Shown in pieces: positions 21,597-33,440 of a DNA stretch of 64,000 bases. The translations under genes were made by a program, and so were the position numbers. The stretch lies in assembly GCA_030015575.1 (NCBI GenBank), contig CM057344.1, positions 190,977,044 to 191,041,043 of the forward strand, written 5' to 3'. This stretch comes from Agapanthus africanus (Eukaryota > Streptophyta > Magnoliopsida > Asparagales > Amaryllidaceae). A model generated the notes under the pieces. That model had not been told where the DNA came from, did no database searches, and saw nothing but the letters and a program-made list of their open reading frames with translations. Numbering within the stretch: position 1 is the stretch's first letter; every line of letters begins with the position of its first letter.

Positions 21597-21608
21597 ACCC
21601 CCAAACTT
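21597..21608 (-). other. Ath-1 polypurine tract
   Basis: The minus strand reads AAGTTTGGGGGT three bases before the 3' LTR. The 12-base sequence is the same as in Ath-2. Confidence 0.9.
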
Positions 21609-23052
21609 ATCATTTGCTCGTCCCGAACAAAGCCAATTTATTCTCAAAAAATTTCCTAACCTCACTTTCGCAGGGAACGCGATTGCACTGAGTATGTGCA
21701 ACAAGCCGTTAAACCTCTAGGTGTCCCTAGTAGGAGGAGTGTTGTCTCCTGAGGGTTTTCAGTGGATACTACCCACAAAATCCGGTCAAGTTGGTTTCGT
21801 AAAATAACCAAGATTCAAACCCTAAAATTTTGTTTTAGAAAATAATAATTCTATAATCCTAAGTCTAGACCATCGAACCTTTATTTTTCACACCTCGCTT
21901 CTTCTTTAACTACAGATTTTATATATCTTTACGTGCAGTGCAAATAGTGTCGTTAAGTTCCCGAAAGATCGAATAAAGTCATCATGTCGCACAATAAAGC
22001 CCAGATAACAATTTTAAAAGGATCACATAAGTTTTATAAAGAGTTAAGCATTTTTCAAGTTTCGTTTTCCAGTAAGGTTTCAACTTCAGAATTTCTATCT
22101 TCCTTAACAGGAAACTAAGTCGTATTCTTCACTCCACCTTTTTCTTGTTTTCATTTCATACACACCTCTGTGAACATGCAATAGTCTTTATCACAGAATA
22201 TAACCTTCATATCTCCGTTAAATTTTTTTTTTATAAAAGCCTGTCTTTTATCAAGATTATTCTCACACAAAGAACCGTTAGGAATTTTAACTCGGAGAGA
22301 ACACTTGCTTGACTTTGTTTTAAAACTGGACTTTCTAAGCTTCTTAGCGAGCTTTGGGCCAATGCACCCAAACCAGTTGGTTTTAGGGCATTAGGTGTAG
22401 AAACACCCCAGCGGACTTAATTACTCAAGTTACCTAGGTCCAAAAACAAAAGACAGTTTGGCGTGAAAATCAGATGATTTAATACGAACGGAGATACAAC
22501 GGGCTGTTCAATTATTTTTTTTTTTTTAGATGAAAGACGTGTTTAGTGGGTTCGGTGTGTAATCATTCCAATCAAGTTTCAGATGGGTTATTTTTCAGAC
22601 TTAGATCCAATTACGGCATCAATAACATTCCTTCATATTCGCTTTACCTCATAAACTATTCTTGACATTACTTATTTCAGAACAAACCTATTTGATCCTC
22701 AGAAAATCATTTATCTGTTTAAAAGTTTTTCAACATAAAAGACTTGTCATCTAATTCCCAAAAACTCACGACACGTGTAGTGTGATGTAAAGACGTATAT
22801 CAGCTATAGTTAACTTCAAAAGAGAGTTATCTTTCAGGTTTTCAAAATCCAAACATAAGATTTAGTCATTCCTATTTTTTTCAAACAAAAACCGTCGAAA
22901 TGTTGAATCAGAGTTCTTCCACAAGCTAACTTGACAAAAAAAGTTTTTATAATTTTTAGAAAATTTTCAGTTTTTTATGGATTTTATGGATTTAAATATG
23001 CAGATGCAAAATATACATATGAATGCGAAGGTAAGAAATACGTACCGAGCGT

Positions 23053-23088
23053 ACCCCCAAACTTAAACTGGACAGTATCCTCACTGTC
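23053..23088 (-). repeat. Internal polypurine tract with stem-loop (copy 1)
   Basis: The minus strand has GACAGT-GAGGAT-ACTGTC (23071-23088) followed by AAGTTTGGGGGT (23053-23064). The layout and almost the whole sequence are found again in Ath-2 at 43735-43770. Confidence 0.75.
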
Positions 23089-23217
23089 GGTGCATGAAGA
23101 GATCATTTGAAGGGTCAAAATTGTCGGTTACCGATACACAAATTTTTATGTGTTTTTTTTTGTTTCTAAAGAAAAGAAAAAGAATATACACAAATATATA
23201 CAAAATGGTTTGTACAT

Positions 23218-23251
23218 ACCCCCAAACTTATTTGGAACAGTGTCCACTGTT
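23218..23251 (-). repeat. Internal polypurine tract with stem-loop (copy 2)
   Basis: AACAGTG-GA-CACTGTT (23236-23251) followed on the minus strand by AAGTTTGGGGGT (23218-23229), starting about 40 bp after the pol stop. Confidence 0.75.
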
Positions 23252-23292
23252 CTTGGTTGGATAACCGAAGTTTGGAGGTAGGCAGAGGAAGA

Positions 23293-26200
23293 TCATTCAG
23301 GGTAAACCGGCTCCTGTAAGAACAGGAGCTCCTCTGTTGGTTCGGCGCTAAGGTACGGTTTGCATCGGTGTCTATTTACATTGAAAAATGAACCGTCCTT
23401 TGGATTCTCCAAATCCACAGCACCCTGCGGATACACATTCCGCACAAAATACGGCCCTTTCCAGCGAGATTTGAGCTTTCCAGGATGGAAGTGAAGTCGA
23501 GTGTCGTAAAGCAATACCTGCTGACCAGGTACGAAGGTTTTGCGCAAAAGGTGTTTATCGTGAAACACCTTCGTTCGATTCTTAACGACAACCGCGTTAT
23601 CGTAAGCTTCATCCCTAAGCTCGCTTAGTTCGTTCAAGTGCAGCTTCCGATGGCTGCCCGCATCCTCAAGAGACAGATTCAGCTCCTTTATCGCCCAAAA
23701 TGCGCGATGCTCTATTTCGACAGGTAGGTGGCAGGCTTTTCCGTACACAAGCCGATAGGGAGACATGCCAAGGTCGGTCTTATAAGCGGTTCGAAATGCC
23801 CAAAGGGCATCAGTGAGTTTCAGAGACCAATCCTTACGGTTCTTAGAAACCGTCTTCTCCAGTATCTGCTTGATTTGCCGATTTGAAACTTCGGCCTGCC
23901 CGCAGGTTTGGGGGTGGTAGGGCGTAGAGAGCTTATGATTAATGGAGTATTTCCGCATCAAGGCCTCGAAAGTCCTATTGCAGAAATGACTTCCATTGTC
24001 GCTAATGATCGCTCGAGGGTGGCCAAACCGGGAGAAAATGTTTTCTTTAAGGAACCTAACGACAACCTTGTTGTCGTTAGTCCGGCTGGGCACAGCCTCG
24101 ACCCATTTAGAGACATAATCAACAGCGAGAAGGATGTACAAGTTCCCAAAAGAGCTGGGAAACGGCCCCATGAAGTCTATCCCCCAAACATCGAAAATCT
24201 CCACAACCAAGATCGGTTGGAGCGGCATCTCGTTCCTCCGGGATATCCGGCCCATGTGTTGGCACCGGGAGCAAGTCTTGCAATAGTCATGAGCGTCTTT
24301 GAAGAGTCGTGGCCAGTAGAAACCACATTGCAAGATCTTCTCAGCTGTCTTTCTGGGCCCAAAATGCCCGCCACACGCTTGATCGTGGCAAAATGACAGC
24401 ACACTCTTGAATTCCTCATCAGGGACACACCGACGAATAATCTGGTCGGGACAGTACTTGAACAAGTAGGGTTCGTCCCAGTAAAAGTGTTTTACTTGGG
24501 ATAAGAAGCGAAGTCTTTCCTGACTCGACCATTCAGTCGGAAGTAATCCTGTGGCCAAATAGTTCACAATATCTGTGAACCAGGGTTCGCACGATACTGT
24601 CAAGAGCTGTTCATCCGGGAAAACGTCGTTGATCGGAATTGGAAGCGAAGGCGAAGAAGGAAGTCGTGAGAGATGGTCGGCAACCACGTTTTCACATCCT
24701 CGTTTGTCCTTAATGACAAGGTCAAACTCTTGAAGCAAGAGGATCCAACGGATTAACCGAGATTTTGCATCTTTCTTCGCAAAAAGATGGTGCAGAGCAG
24801 AATGGTCAGTGTAGACAATGACTAGAGAGCCGATGAGGTAGGGCCTGAACTTTTCTAAAGCAAATACAACAGCTAAGAATTCCTTCTCAGTTGTTGTATA
24901 ATTGAGTTGGGCGTCGTTCAGGGTTCGGCTTGCGTAATAGATTACGTGCGGCATCTTGTTGATGTGTTGTCCAAGGACAGCACCAATGGCAAAGTCGGAT
25001 GCATCGCACATAATCTCAAATGGGTGCGTCCAGTCAGGTGAGGAAAGAACGGGAGCAGAAGTGAGTGAGCATTTCAGTGACTCGAATGCAGTCACACAGC
25101 TCGAGTTGAAGTCGAAAGGCGTATCCTTGGCCAGCAAAAGAGTCAAGGGCCTTGCAATCTTGCTAAAGTCCTTGATGAACCGTCTATAGAAACCGGCATG
25201 GCCAAGGAAGGCTCGGATATCTCTGACGCATCGGGGAGGAGGCAGATTGGAAATGACCTCAATCTTTGCTTTGTCAACCTCTATGCCATTTTGCGAGATG
25301 ATATGTCCTAAGACAATACCTTCGCACACCATGAAGTGGCATTTCTCCCAGTTCAAAGTGAGATTCTTGTCCTTACATCGGGTAAGGACAGCGTCAAGAT
25401 GCAGCAAACACTCGCTGAAGGAATCGCCGAAGATGGAGAAGTCATCCATGAAAATCTCCAGAAATTTTTCCACCATGTCTGAGAAAATTCCCATCATACA
25501 CCGCTGGAAGGTAGCGGGCGCATTGCATAACCCAAAGGGCATGCGACGATATGCAAACGTGCCGAAAGGACAAGTGAATGTGGTCTTGTCCTGGTCTTTT
25601 TCGGTGATGGGAATTTGATTATAGCCGGAGTAGCCATCAAGAAAGCAGTAGTACTCGTGTCCGGCCAATCGTTCAAGCATCTGGTCAATGAAAGGTAGCG
25701 GAAAGTGGTCTTTCCGCGTTGCGGCGTTGAGTTTTCTGTAATCAATGCAAACTCGCCACCCAGTTTGGGTGCGAGTAGGGATTAACTCATTCGCCTCGTT
25801 GGTTATGACCGTGATGCCCGACTTCTTGGGGACAACATGAATGGGGCTAACGCACTGGCTATCAGAGATAGGGTAAATGATACCACTATCTAGACATTTG
25901 ACGATCTCCTTCTTCACAGCCTCCTTCATGACTGGATTAAGACGTCTTTGTGGATCCCGGGCTGGTTTGACATCATCCATCAGATGAATGTGATGCTCAA
26001 CGATCAGGGGACTAATCCCCTTGATGTCCGCCATGGACCAGCCAAAAGCTTGCCTGTTGCTGTGCAAGACCGCGAGAAGGGCTTTCTCTTGCTCTGGAGC
26101 TAGAGAAGCTGAGATGATGACAGGGAGGGTCTCGTTCTCACCTAAGTAAGCGTACTTAAGGTGAGACGGCAAAGGCTTGAGTTCGAGCGTTGGAGGAGAA

Positions 26201-26487
26201 ACGATGGAAGGCAAGATTGGTGCAAAGGTCTCGAACTCAAAGCACTCCAGCAAAGGTTCAAAGCGAGTGTAGGCAACCGAGTTGGATGGTTCAGGTAACT
26301 CATCCAGAAAGTCGAAGGATTCAAACTCGGGTTGTGCGCGGCTAAGATCGTTCGAGAACGTGAAACACTCGTAGTCGTTGTCGGGCGCAGAAACAGCAGC
26401 AGGTTCGAAGAGAAACGCACTAGTGGCGTCAAGATTATCGTGATCAAACAGAAACTCCTCGAATTCACACTCTTCTGGGGTGATCTC
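23293..26487 (-). CDS. pol: Ath-1 pol part (reverse transcriptase, RNase H, integrase)
   Basis: This is the same reading frame as gag, open from the codon after the amber stop at 26488-26490 to 23293. It encodes the enzymes for reverse transcription and integration: an FMDD reverse transcriptase, RNase H with DASDFAIG and TDHSAL, a zinc-binding integrase domain and an integrase core with IDF, SDNG and GQAE around the three acidic residues. There is no in-frame ATG near the beginning (the codon at 26253 is TTG), so expression would need readthrough of the stop. It is roughly 90% identical to Ath-2 by eye. One conserved Trp of the SDSQWVSP motif is Cys here (SDSQCVSP), which suggests loss of function. 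Confidence 0.9.
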   Translation of the reverse strand, partial: EITPEECEFEEFLFDHDNLDATSAFLFEPAAVSAPDNDYECFTFSNDLSRAQPEFESFDFLDELPEPSNSVAYTRFEPLLECFEFETFAPILPSIVSPPTLELKPLPSHLKYAYLGENETLPVIISASLAPEQEKALLAVLHSNRQAFGWSMADIKGISPLIVEHHIHLMDDVKPARDPQRRLNPVMKEAVKKEIVKCLDSGIIYPISDSQCVSPIHVVPKKSGITVITNEANELIPTRTQTGWRVCIDYRKLNAATRKDHFPLPFIDQMLERLAGHEYYCFLDGYSGYNQIPITEKDQDKTTFTCPFGTFAYRRMPFGLCNAPATFQRCMMGIFSDMVEKFLEIFMDDFSIFGDSFSECLLHLDAVLTRCKDKNLTLNWEKCHFMVCEGIVLGHIISQNGIEVDKAKIEVISNLPPPRCVRDIRAFLGHAGFYRRFIKDFSKIARPLTLLLAKDTPFDFNSSCVTAFESLKCSLTSAPVLSSPDWTHPFEIMCDASDFAIGAVLGQHINKMPHVIYYASRTLNDAQLNYTTTEKEFLAVVFALEKFRPYLIGSLVIVYTDHSALHHLFAKKDAKSRLIRWILLLQEFDLVIKDKRGCENVVADHLSRLPSSPSLPIPINDVFPDEQLLTVSCEPWFTDIVNYLATGLLPTEWSSQERLRFLSQVKHFYWDEPYLFKYCPDQIIRRCVPDEEFKSVLSFCHDQACGGHFGPRKTAEKILQCGFYWPRLFKDAHDYCKTCSRCQHMGRISRRNEMPLQPILVVEIFDVWGIDFMGPFPSSFGNLYILLAVDYVSKWVEAVPSRTNDNKVVVRFLKENIFSRFGHPRAIISDNGSHFCNRTFEALMRKYSINHKLSTPYHPQTCGQAEVSNRQIKQILEKTVSKNRKDWSLKLTDALWAFRTAYKTDLGMSPYRLVYGKACHLPVEIEHRAFWAIKELNLSLEDAGSHRKLHLNELSELRDEAYDNAVVVKNRTKVFHDKHLLRKTFVPGQQVLLYDTRLHFHPGKLKSRWKGPYFVRNVYPQGAVDLENPKDGSFFNVNRHRCKPYLSAEPTEELLFLQEPVYPE

Positions 26488-26490
26488 CTA
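26488..26490 (-). other. In-frame amber stop between gag and pol of Ath-1
   Basis: TAG on the minus strand; Ath-2 has GAT (D868) here. The frame is the same on both sides: 78 codons separate the stop from the codon at 26253. The change needs more than one substitution. The following bases, GAGATC, do not match the CAR-YYA readthrough context. Confidence 0.9.
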
Positions 26491-27350
26491 GATCGAGCAG
26501 ACGTCCAGTATATGAGCATTAGGTTCGGCGGGCTGGTTCCCCAACCTAAAAATGTTGAGTTCAATCGTCATATTTCCAAAAGAGAGGTTCATCGAACCAT
26601 TGCGACAATTGATCACAGCATTTGAGGTTGCGAGAAATGGGTGACCGAGTATCACCGGAATTTGATTCCTGGGGTTAGCTACAGGCTGTGTATCTAATAC
26701 AATGAAGTCAACGGGGAATATGAAGTCCCCGACTTTGATTAACACATCCTCTAGCTCACCCCTAGGATGGGTGATCGATCGGTCGGCCATTTGGAGAGTG
26801 TAGTGCGTGGGTTTCAACTCTCCGACGCCTAATTGCTCGTATACTGAATATGGAAGCAGGTTAACACTGGCACCAAGATCTAATAGTGCGCGGTTGATGT
26901 TCTTATCCCCAATAGTAATTGAAATCGTAGGACAGCCAGGGTCCTTCCGTTTTTGTGGTAAACATTGGGTAAGGGCATCACTCACAGCACTAGCCAAGAA
27001 AACTTTCTTGGGTACCTGAGACTTCCTCTTTTTCATGCACAAGTCCTTTAAGATTTTCGCGTAGGACGGGACTTGTTGGACAGCATCTAAAAGAGGAATG
27101 TTAATGTTAACCTGCTTAAATAACTCCAAAATCTTCTCCATTTGAGGATTTTGTTTATTAGACCTCAACCGGTTTGGAAATGGAACAATTTGAAAATTGG
27201 TTAAGTCTAATGCTGGAGGAGGAGATTGTGGAGTTGGAACGGATCCCAGAATAGGTGTCTTCGTGGAGTGAGAAGTGGGTCCGTTCAGAGCAGAAGAAGA
27301 GGGAGGGGAGCCTCGTGAAGAACGGAGAATAGGCTCAGAAGACGAAGAAG

Positions 27351-27381
<31 letters not shown>

Positions 27382-29184
27382 GGCCGGGGTGTCATCGTTG
27401 ATCCGTTTGCCAATGTTGTTTTGCAGCATCCTCCCCGATCTCAGTGTGGTCACGGCACTCACATTATGGTTTTGTTGTTCAAGAGCAACATGTGCATTAT
27501 GTGGGTGACCGGGATTTGGAAGTGGCTGGGACGGGAGCTTCCCCATTTCTCGCTCGCTTAAGGCCGCGTTCAGCTGTGCAATCTGGGCCTCGATGGTCTT
27601 GATGCTTTGCCCGTGTGCGGCAGTGTGTTGCACTAAAGATTGAATGGAAGACTGGATGTTGGCGGTGGATTGAGTCGATTGTTTAACAAACGCCTCCAGA
27701 CTTCGTTCGAGCGAGGAAACCTTATCGTTGTTTGACGGAACAAAGTTGTTTGGTGGAAAAGAATTGTTGGGTGCAAAGTTGTTCGTCTGATTTTGGAAAG
27801 GTTGGGGTTGGAAGGGCTGCTGATATTGATGTTGAGTTTGTTGTTGTGCTTGTTGTTGCGGCGGAGGGGCCCTTTGGAAATTGTTGCCCTGGAATTGATT
27901 CTGATTTTGATTCCAGGCGAAATTCGGGTGGTTCCTCCAACCGGGATTGTAGGTGGAAGAGTATGGATCATTCCTCGGTCTTTGCTGGAATGCAGCATTA
28001 ACCTGATCCTGTCCTTGCGAGGGTGGATTGTAAGGACACTCTTCGGTCAAGTGAGAAGGATCGGAACAACAAGCGCAGATGGTACGAAGGAGGAGAACAG
28101 GGGCAGGAGCAGGAGCAGAAAATTTGCTCTCTATTGCTTCAAGCTTTCTTGTTATTGCAGCCATTTCAGCTTTCATCGCAATAGAGACATCAAGTTGGTG
28201 GATTCCTACCCTAGACTGACCGGTAGAAGTGGAGGTAGAAGAAGAAGAAGTCGGTCTGGTGCTCTCCCATTGTAGCGTTTGCTCCGCAAGGTCGTCAAAG
28301 AACTGCCACGCTTCCTCGTCAGATTTTGATAGGAAGTGGCCCTGACAGATGGTTTCCAACAACTGCTTCGTTGCTGGGTTCAGTCCCTCGTATAAGGTTT
28401 GGCAAAGTTGCCATTTCTCTATACCGTGGCGAGGACACTGAACAAGAAGGTCTTTGTATCGGTCAAAGCACTTCCAGAAGGGTTCAGAAGGAAGCTGAGA
28501 GAATTGGTTGATTTCATTTCGAATCCTTGCGGTCTTATGATTCGGATAGAATTTTTTTAGAAACGCTTTAACAAACTCGTCCCAGCTGGTGATTGAGTGG
28601 GAAGCGGTGCTATACAGCCATTTTTCAGCAAGATCGCATAGAGTGAACGGAATGACCCGTAGACGTATAGCATCGTCTAACAGCTGGGTGGTTTTCATCA
28701 TGGCACAGACGTTTTGAAATTTGTTGATGAAGATATAGGCATCTTCAGATTCAAGCCCATGAAAACATGGAAGCATGTTGATGAAGTGGGGCTTAATTTC
28801 AAAGTTGTCCCCATTGGCCGGAGGAAGAGAAAGGCAGGTGGGAAGTGCAGAACGGGTGGGATAGAAACGATCCTGGAGCGCGATTCGCTGCGGCGCTACA
28901 ACAGGCGGTGGTGGTGGGATATTGGTCTCCGTAGGAGGTGGAGCCAATCCAGGGGTGGTCAAAGAGATGTTCGGATTAAATCCCGACATCGCGGAAGAAG
29001 AGGTTGGTGAAGGTGAAGGTGAAGATGTATGAACAGAATTCCGGTAAACGTCGGAGTTGGCCGGCAAAGGAAGGGGTGAAAGAGGAGTGGACGGAGTATC
29101 GACTTCGGAGTCGATCGCGTAGTCGGTAGCGACTAACGTAACACGGACTAGACGGGCGCTAGTGTCCCGAGTCCAAGCGGGCAT
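26488..29184 (-). CDS. gag: Ath-1 gag with protease
   Basis: 898 codons from an ATG whose product begins like that of Ath-2 (WTRDxSARLVRV). It makes the capsid protein and aspartic protease. Residues about 130-310 form the retrotransposon gag domain. C370, C373, H378 and C383 form a CX2CX4HX4C zinc knuckle for RNA binding. A Gln/Asn/Pro-rich part (about 390-485) and a run of 15 Ser near 603-617, encoded by a GAA-type microsatellite at 27340-27380, follow. The protease has DLGAS at 770-774, the Athila form. The frame stops at an amber codon directly before the pol part. Confidence 0.93.
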
Positions 29185-30457
29185 ACACTAAACGAGTTTA
29201 GTATAGTCAAAGCGGAGAAGGTGAGGGTAAGAAAACGTCAATGGAGAAAGGCGATGGGTGGTGGGTGAAAAATGGATTTGGCGACAAAGGGGCAAGTTTT
29301 TTTTTATAAAAGTTTTTGATTTTTTTCTTTTTTTTTTTTGGAAAGAGATTTACAGAAATATGTACGGATATACGGCTTAAGCAATCACAAACAAGATATG
29401 CACAATCACACCTAGATCTAGGGTAACCTAGGTCTACTAGACCTGCTCCTGAACTTGATTGTCGAAGTTAAACAGTGCCGAGAAACGGGCTTAAAAATAC
29501 ACTGATCACGAGGCCAGGTAAGTGCAGAGATAAGGGGAGGTTGTCCAACGCTTTCGCGAAGTTCCTTAATTAAATAACCCTTTCTCTTTCGGCGGTTGCG
29601 CCTTTAACACTTTCCTAGACACCCCGTAAACAATGTACCGTTAAGCGAGGTTCTAAACACGGTTTATCTTCTCCTAATGAGCGCGAAGTCCTTAGGGCTG
29701 AAGTCTAGTATTTTTTAATTTACAATGGACAATGCATATGCTTTAGTGATTTTTGGGGTCCTGGGAAGGGTGATGAAATCCCCACCCAATCTGGATTGGT
29801 TTCAAGCCCCTTAAGTCCGTATTGAAGAAATGCAAAGCAGTAACAAATCAACTGCAAACAATTTTTATTTTTGCGGCGCAAAGAATCCTGCACAAGAACA
29901 GTTTATTGGAAGGGGGAGAAGAGTTTGTGCAAAGAAATCTGCAGAAAACACAGTTCAGTGGAGTCCAGAGGAGTGGGGAGAAGAGAGAGACTCACCAAAA
30001 GAAACTGAAGCCCTGAAGCCAACAGATGGCCGCGTTTCCGCGGCCAAACGCATGCAATAGCCGCGGATCCGTGGCTATATGAAGGTATTGGGCTGCCAAA
30101 CTTTCTGGGTGTGCTGCTGTGGTTGTCCCCTACTTGTCTGGATGTGCTGAATCTTGATTTGCTCACTGTATCTGCTCCAGATTTTTACAGTAGACCGGAT
30201 CCTTCGTTTTGTCCGTCGCGGTGTAGCCGTGAAATGTGGGTCTATCTTCCCACGTCTTTGGCACTGTACTTGAACTCCGTATTATCCGACGTCTTTGGCG
30301 TCGATCTTGAACTTCGTATTTTCCTGCACACTTGCACAAAAGCTAATCAAAAAACAACAAGATGGTTTTTTTACAAAGTATATATTTTTTTTCGTTTTTT
30401 GGTTATATTTATACTTACAAATTAACCCGAAATTACACAAGGAAATAAACTACCGTC
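29185..30457 (-). other. Ath-1 leader
   Basis: A non-coding 5' leader of about 1.3 kb. The stretch at about 29735-29820 is conserved, in reverse complement, with 37280-37380 in the Ath-2 leader (around CCTGGGAAGGGTGATGAAAT). The GC dyad pair lies at 30029-30074. No gene seen. Confidence 0.75.
30029..30074 (-). repeat. Paired GC dyads in the Ath-1 leader
   Basis: GCCGCGT-TT-CCGCGGCC centred at 30036.5 and CCGCGG-AT-CCGTGG centred at 30067.5, 31 bp apart. They lie about 400 nt downstream of the primer site and are separate from the pair in the LTR of the same element. Confidence 0.85.
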
Positions 30458-30475
30458 TCCCCGGCAACGGCGCCA
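30458..30475 (-). other. Ath-1 primer binding site (tRNA-Asp type)
   Basis: The minus strand reads TGGCGCCGTTGCCGGGGA two bases from the LTR. It resembles the complement of the 3' end of plant tRNA-Asp, as in Athila elements. Confidence 0.9.
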
Positions 30476-30477
30476 TT

Positions 30478-32054
30478 TGATTGTTAGAGGTTGTGCGTGT
30501 TCAAGTTTTAGTTAAATACCGCAATCAAGACGGTTTCGCTTGTAGCTAGCCGGTTGAGTACGGGTCGTCCGCAGGGAGATGTGAGTCTTTTTCTATGTGT
30601 TTTAACGAGTTAAGTCCGAGAGTTCAGATTTGTTTGTGATTATCTACGTGTTAAGTTGATATTTAAAGCGAGCTTGTTAGGGTTAGGATTAGGTTAGTTT
30701 GAGTTAGGAGTCTCCACATCTTTCGTTGCCCCTCTTAATATCGGTGTTACGGTAATCGGCAACAACGGGGATTAGCACGACTAGGAAGGAACTTGCGAGT
30801 ATAAGCTAGGCTTTCCAACGCATAAGTCCTTCCTTTTGGTGCTTGTCCGTCCGTTCTTGGCTCTTAGCCATAACCTCCGGTTAATTCAACCACAACCGGT
30901 CTCACTACGGAATCACCGCTATCATGTAGGATAGGGTGCCGTAAGGAGCGGATTGTGGTTCAATTAACGGGAGTCGATTTAAGCTGTTGGACAAGGAAAG
31001 AGTGAGAGAGATTTCCTTCTCTCAAACTTCCCTTATCCTATCCTAACAAGTATGAACTACTCACACATCATGATACGGAAAAATAAAACAAAACAAAAGA
31101 GGAAGATAGAAAGAAAGAGATTAGAAGATAACGACTAGCTATTTGCGACCTCACCTTGGCGAGGATCGAGCGTAAGCATCATTGTCGTATTAAGGATAAA
31201 GAAAAAGAGAGAAGAAAGAAACAACAAGAAAATAACAACAACTACTTAACGAATTAAAATTACAACAATTATAAAAAAGGCAAGACAAGCATGAAAATAA
31301 AATGATCTTCTTTATTCATCACTCTTCACTCACAAGCTCACTACAAGTTTAATGGAGAAGAGATGAGAAGAGGAAGAAGAAAAACACTAAACCTAGGCAA
31401 AATGAAAATACTAGAATGGACCCCCTCCTTCTCAACGTTCTGGGCTATTTATAGGCTGGAGAATGGAAACCTAGGGCAACCACCAGAACAAAAACGAAAA
31501 GACCAAAATACCCCCAAAATCTCTGCACATGCGGCGCCTAGACGGCCGCGGATCCACGGCCTAGACCCCCCTTTGGCCGCGGATCCGTGGCCTTATGGTT
31601 GAGTTGGGCTTTCTGGTTTTTTGGGCTTCCCTGGTCTTCTGTCCCCTTTATTCTGGTATATGTATTTTCTCAATTTGGCTCCACGATTTTTCCAGAATTT
31701 CTGTTGAGGGAAAGGTGGACTTTTTGTCAAGATTTGGCATGATTGCCTCGAGCTCCGCGTAGATTTCTTGGAACTTGTTGTTGCCATTGAGCCTTGTGCA
31801 TGAAGGTGACAATCGATTTTCCATTTTGTCTTCCTAAACTGGTATCTGGCAACATACGGATGAAGAGCGGAGACCGTGTTTTATCTGTGGTTGGTAGGAA
31901 CCCGGATTTTGTCGTGTTTTCCATGAATTTCACCGTTTTAGAACCGAGAACCTGTATCCTGCAATTGACTAGCAAACACGGCTCAAGAGTATCTACCGAT
32001 ATGCAATGTGATAAAAATTGGGCGGTATGAAAATGCAAAAATCTGATATAAACA
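30478..32054 (-). repeat. Ath-1 5' LTR
   Basis: 1,577 bp, the same length as the 3' LTR. The TATA box (TATAAATAG) lies at 31445-31453 on the minus strand, with the GC dyad pair at 31544-31592 upstream of it. Confidence 0.95.
31445..31453 (-). promoter_or_regulatory. TATA box of the Ath-1 5' LTR
   Basis: TATAAATAG on the minus strand. Transcription would run leftward through the leader into gag. Confidence 0.7.
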
Positions 32055-32059
32055 CGAAC
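32055..32059. repeat. Target-site duplication of Ath-1, right (CGAAC)
   Basis: Exact copy of 20012-20016. Confidence 0.95.
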
Positions 32060-33440
32060 CTAGAATTCACACAATGAAAATCCATATAAGCAATATCTCG
32101 CAAAACGCGATATCGAAATCAAATGAGAAACTCGCGTCGCGAACTAAACGCGCATGTGTCCGATATGCTAGATCGTGTGTATACGCGTCTAAAACTACCC
32201 CGACACGCCACGACACGCTGGATCACAGAACCCACTCACGTATCGCGCGTATCGCGCAAACAAAACGTACTAGAAAATGATATATCGTCCCAGATTTTGA
32301 TACAGGTGAGAACTTACAAAATTGCACATGCCAAAATACTGGAATATGAAGCAGACTACCCTAGTCAAAACCCCAGCACCCTAGTCCCCTACCTGGCCGC
32401 AATTTGCGGCCAGAACTAATTAATTGGCGGCCAAACAGATGAAAAGGTGTCTCGTGCTTTGTGTGTGTGGTCTAGACCTAGTATACATGCTCCAGTTTTC
32501 TCAATTTTCTTCTGAAAGAGCCGGGTCAAAAGCATATCACAGAAAAGGTCTAAGTTTGCTTAAAAACGTTAAATTTTAGCAGTAAATGAAACCCTATGGT
32601 ATTTTAGTGAAATCTAGGGTTTAACTAGATTTAAGTGGTCCTAATAACACTTAACTAAGTTAGTCTAACCATCACCAACATCACTTAACCAAAAGTCTAC
32701 ACTAATCACCATTTCAAGCACTAAATCTCACTTTTAACACTAATCGATGCTATTTAACACACAAGATTAGCAAGCAAGGAAGTTAAGCTTAAGAAGTATA
32801 CCCCACTTGACCCTAGGTGCAAGGAGGGGATCAAGAAGCTGTGTTGCTGCTGCTGCTTGCTACTGCTGGTGCTGCATGTAGCTGCTGCTGCTGCCGCCTG
32901 AAGCTTGGGCTGCTGCTGCTGATGTTGCTGGTGTTGATGCTGCTGATGTTGCTGATGTTGCTGATTCTGGAGCTGCTGTTGCTGCTTCTACTGCTGGTGT
33001 CAGTGTGTGTGAGTAAGAGAATGAGAGAAGTGAGAGTGAGAATGAGAGAAGTGAGCACACAAGTGAAACCCCCCTCTCTCTCTCGTTAAATGAGCATGGC
33101 TCAAGCCATGTTGCCATACTCTTTCTCTCTCTCTTTCTCCCTCCAAGTCAACACAAGAAAATTCATTTCTCATTTTAAACAAAAAACCAACACACTTAAA
33201 TAAAAACCCAAATACCCTTAATTCAAAATTTAAAATTAGCTTAAGGAAAAAGGTTTAACCCACCATGGTTGCTAATCATGGTCTAATCCCATTTAAGCCC
33301 TAGTTTACATGCACATGTGTGTGCAAGCCTAGGAAAATTCTAATAAAATATTTATTAAATAGGATAAAATATTTGAAAATCGATTTGGTAAACCTTTTAT
33401 TAAAAACCATATATTAAAGTATAATTAGCCATTAATCACA
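32060..33440. other. Unassigned DNA right of Ath-1
   Basis: This continues the target DNA of Ath-1. The left part is rich in CG dinucleotides (GCGATATCG, CGCGTATCGCGC). At 32393-32434 it has a good palindrome plus a half-site at the spacing of the paired GC dyads. At about 32840-33000 there is a CTG/TTG-rich microsatellite, then CT-rich and AT-rich DNA. It may belong to another retrotransposon, but no coding domain identifies it. The frames here are low-complexity translations. Confidence 0.5.
32840..33000. repeat. CTG/TTG-rich microsatellite region
   Basis: Interrupted runs of GCTGCTGCT and GATGTTGCT over about 160 bp, followed by GAGAGAAGTGAGAGTGA-type repeats to about 33060. Confidence 0.85.

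Larger units (their letters stand above)
21609..23292 (-). other. Ath-1 non-coding region between pol and 3' LTR
   Basis: No env-like or other frame is supported. About 21680-21800 is strongly conserved, in reverse complement, with 44880-45035 of Ath-2. Two extra copies of the polypurine tract, each beside a short inverted repeat, lie close to the pol end. The remainder is AT-rich with T runs. Confidence 0.75.
20017..32054 (-). mobile_element. Ath-1: full-length Athila-lineage Ty3/Gypsy retrotransposon
   Basis: A complete 12.0-kb element on the minus strand: two 1,577-bp LTRs, a tRNA-Asp-type primer site, gag and pol separated by one in-frame stop, about 1.7 kb of non-coding DNA, a polypurine tract and a CGAAC target duplication. 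About 22 LTR differences were counted by eye (about 1.4%). The gag type, DLGAS protease, FMDD reverse transcriptase and primer site point to the Athila lineage. The env-like gene of some Athila elements is absent. Confidence 0.95.

Noticed and set aside
21609..23292. An env-like gene between pol and the 3' LTR of Ath-1 or Ath-2 (43605-45064)
   Set aside because: No frame of useful length, signal peptide or membrane segment is shared by the two elements.
23908..24396. 162-codon frame on the plus strand
   Set aside because: It lies wholly antisense to Ath-1 integrase; codon patterns are explained by the conserved pol frame.
26253..26253. Independent start of pol in Ath-1
   Set aside because: The codon is TTG and the frame is open upstream to the amber stop, so there is no evidence of a separate initiation site.
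27275..27508. Glu-rich frame on the plus strand
   Set aside because: Antisense of the Ser run in Ath-1 gag.
32817..33089. Leu-rich 90-codon frame with membrane-like sequence
   Set aside because: Translation of the CTG/TTG microsatellite; no other coding signal.
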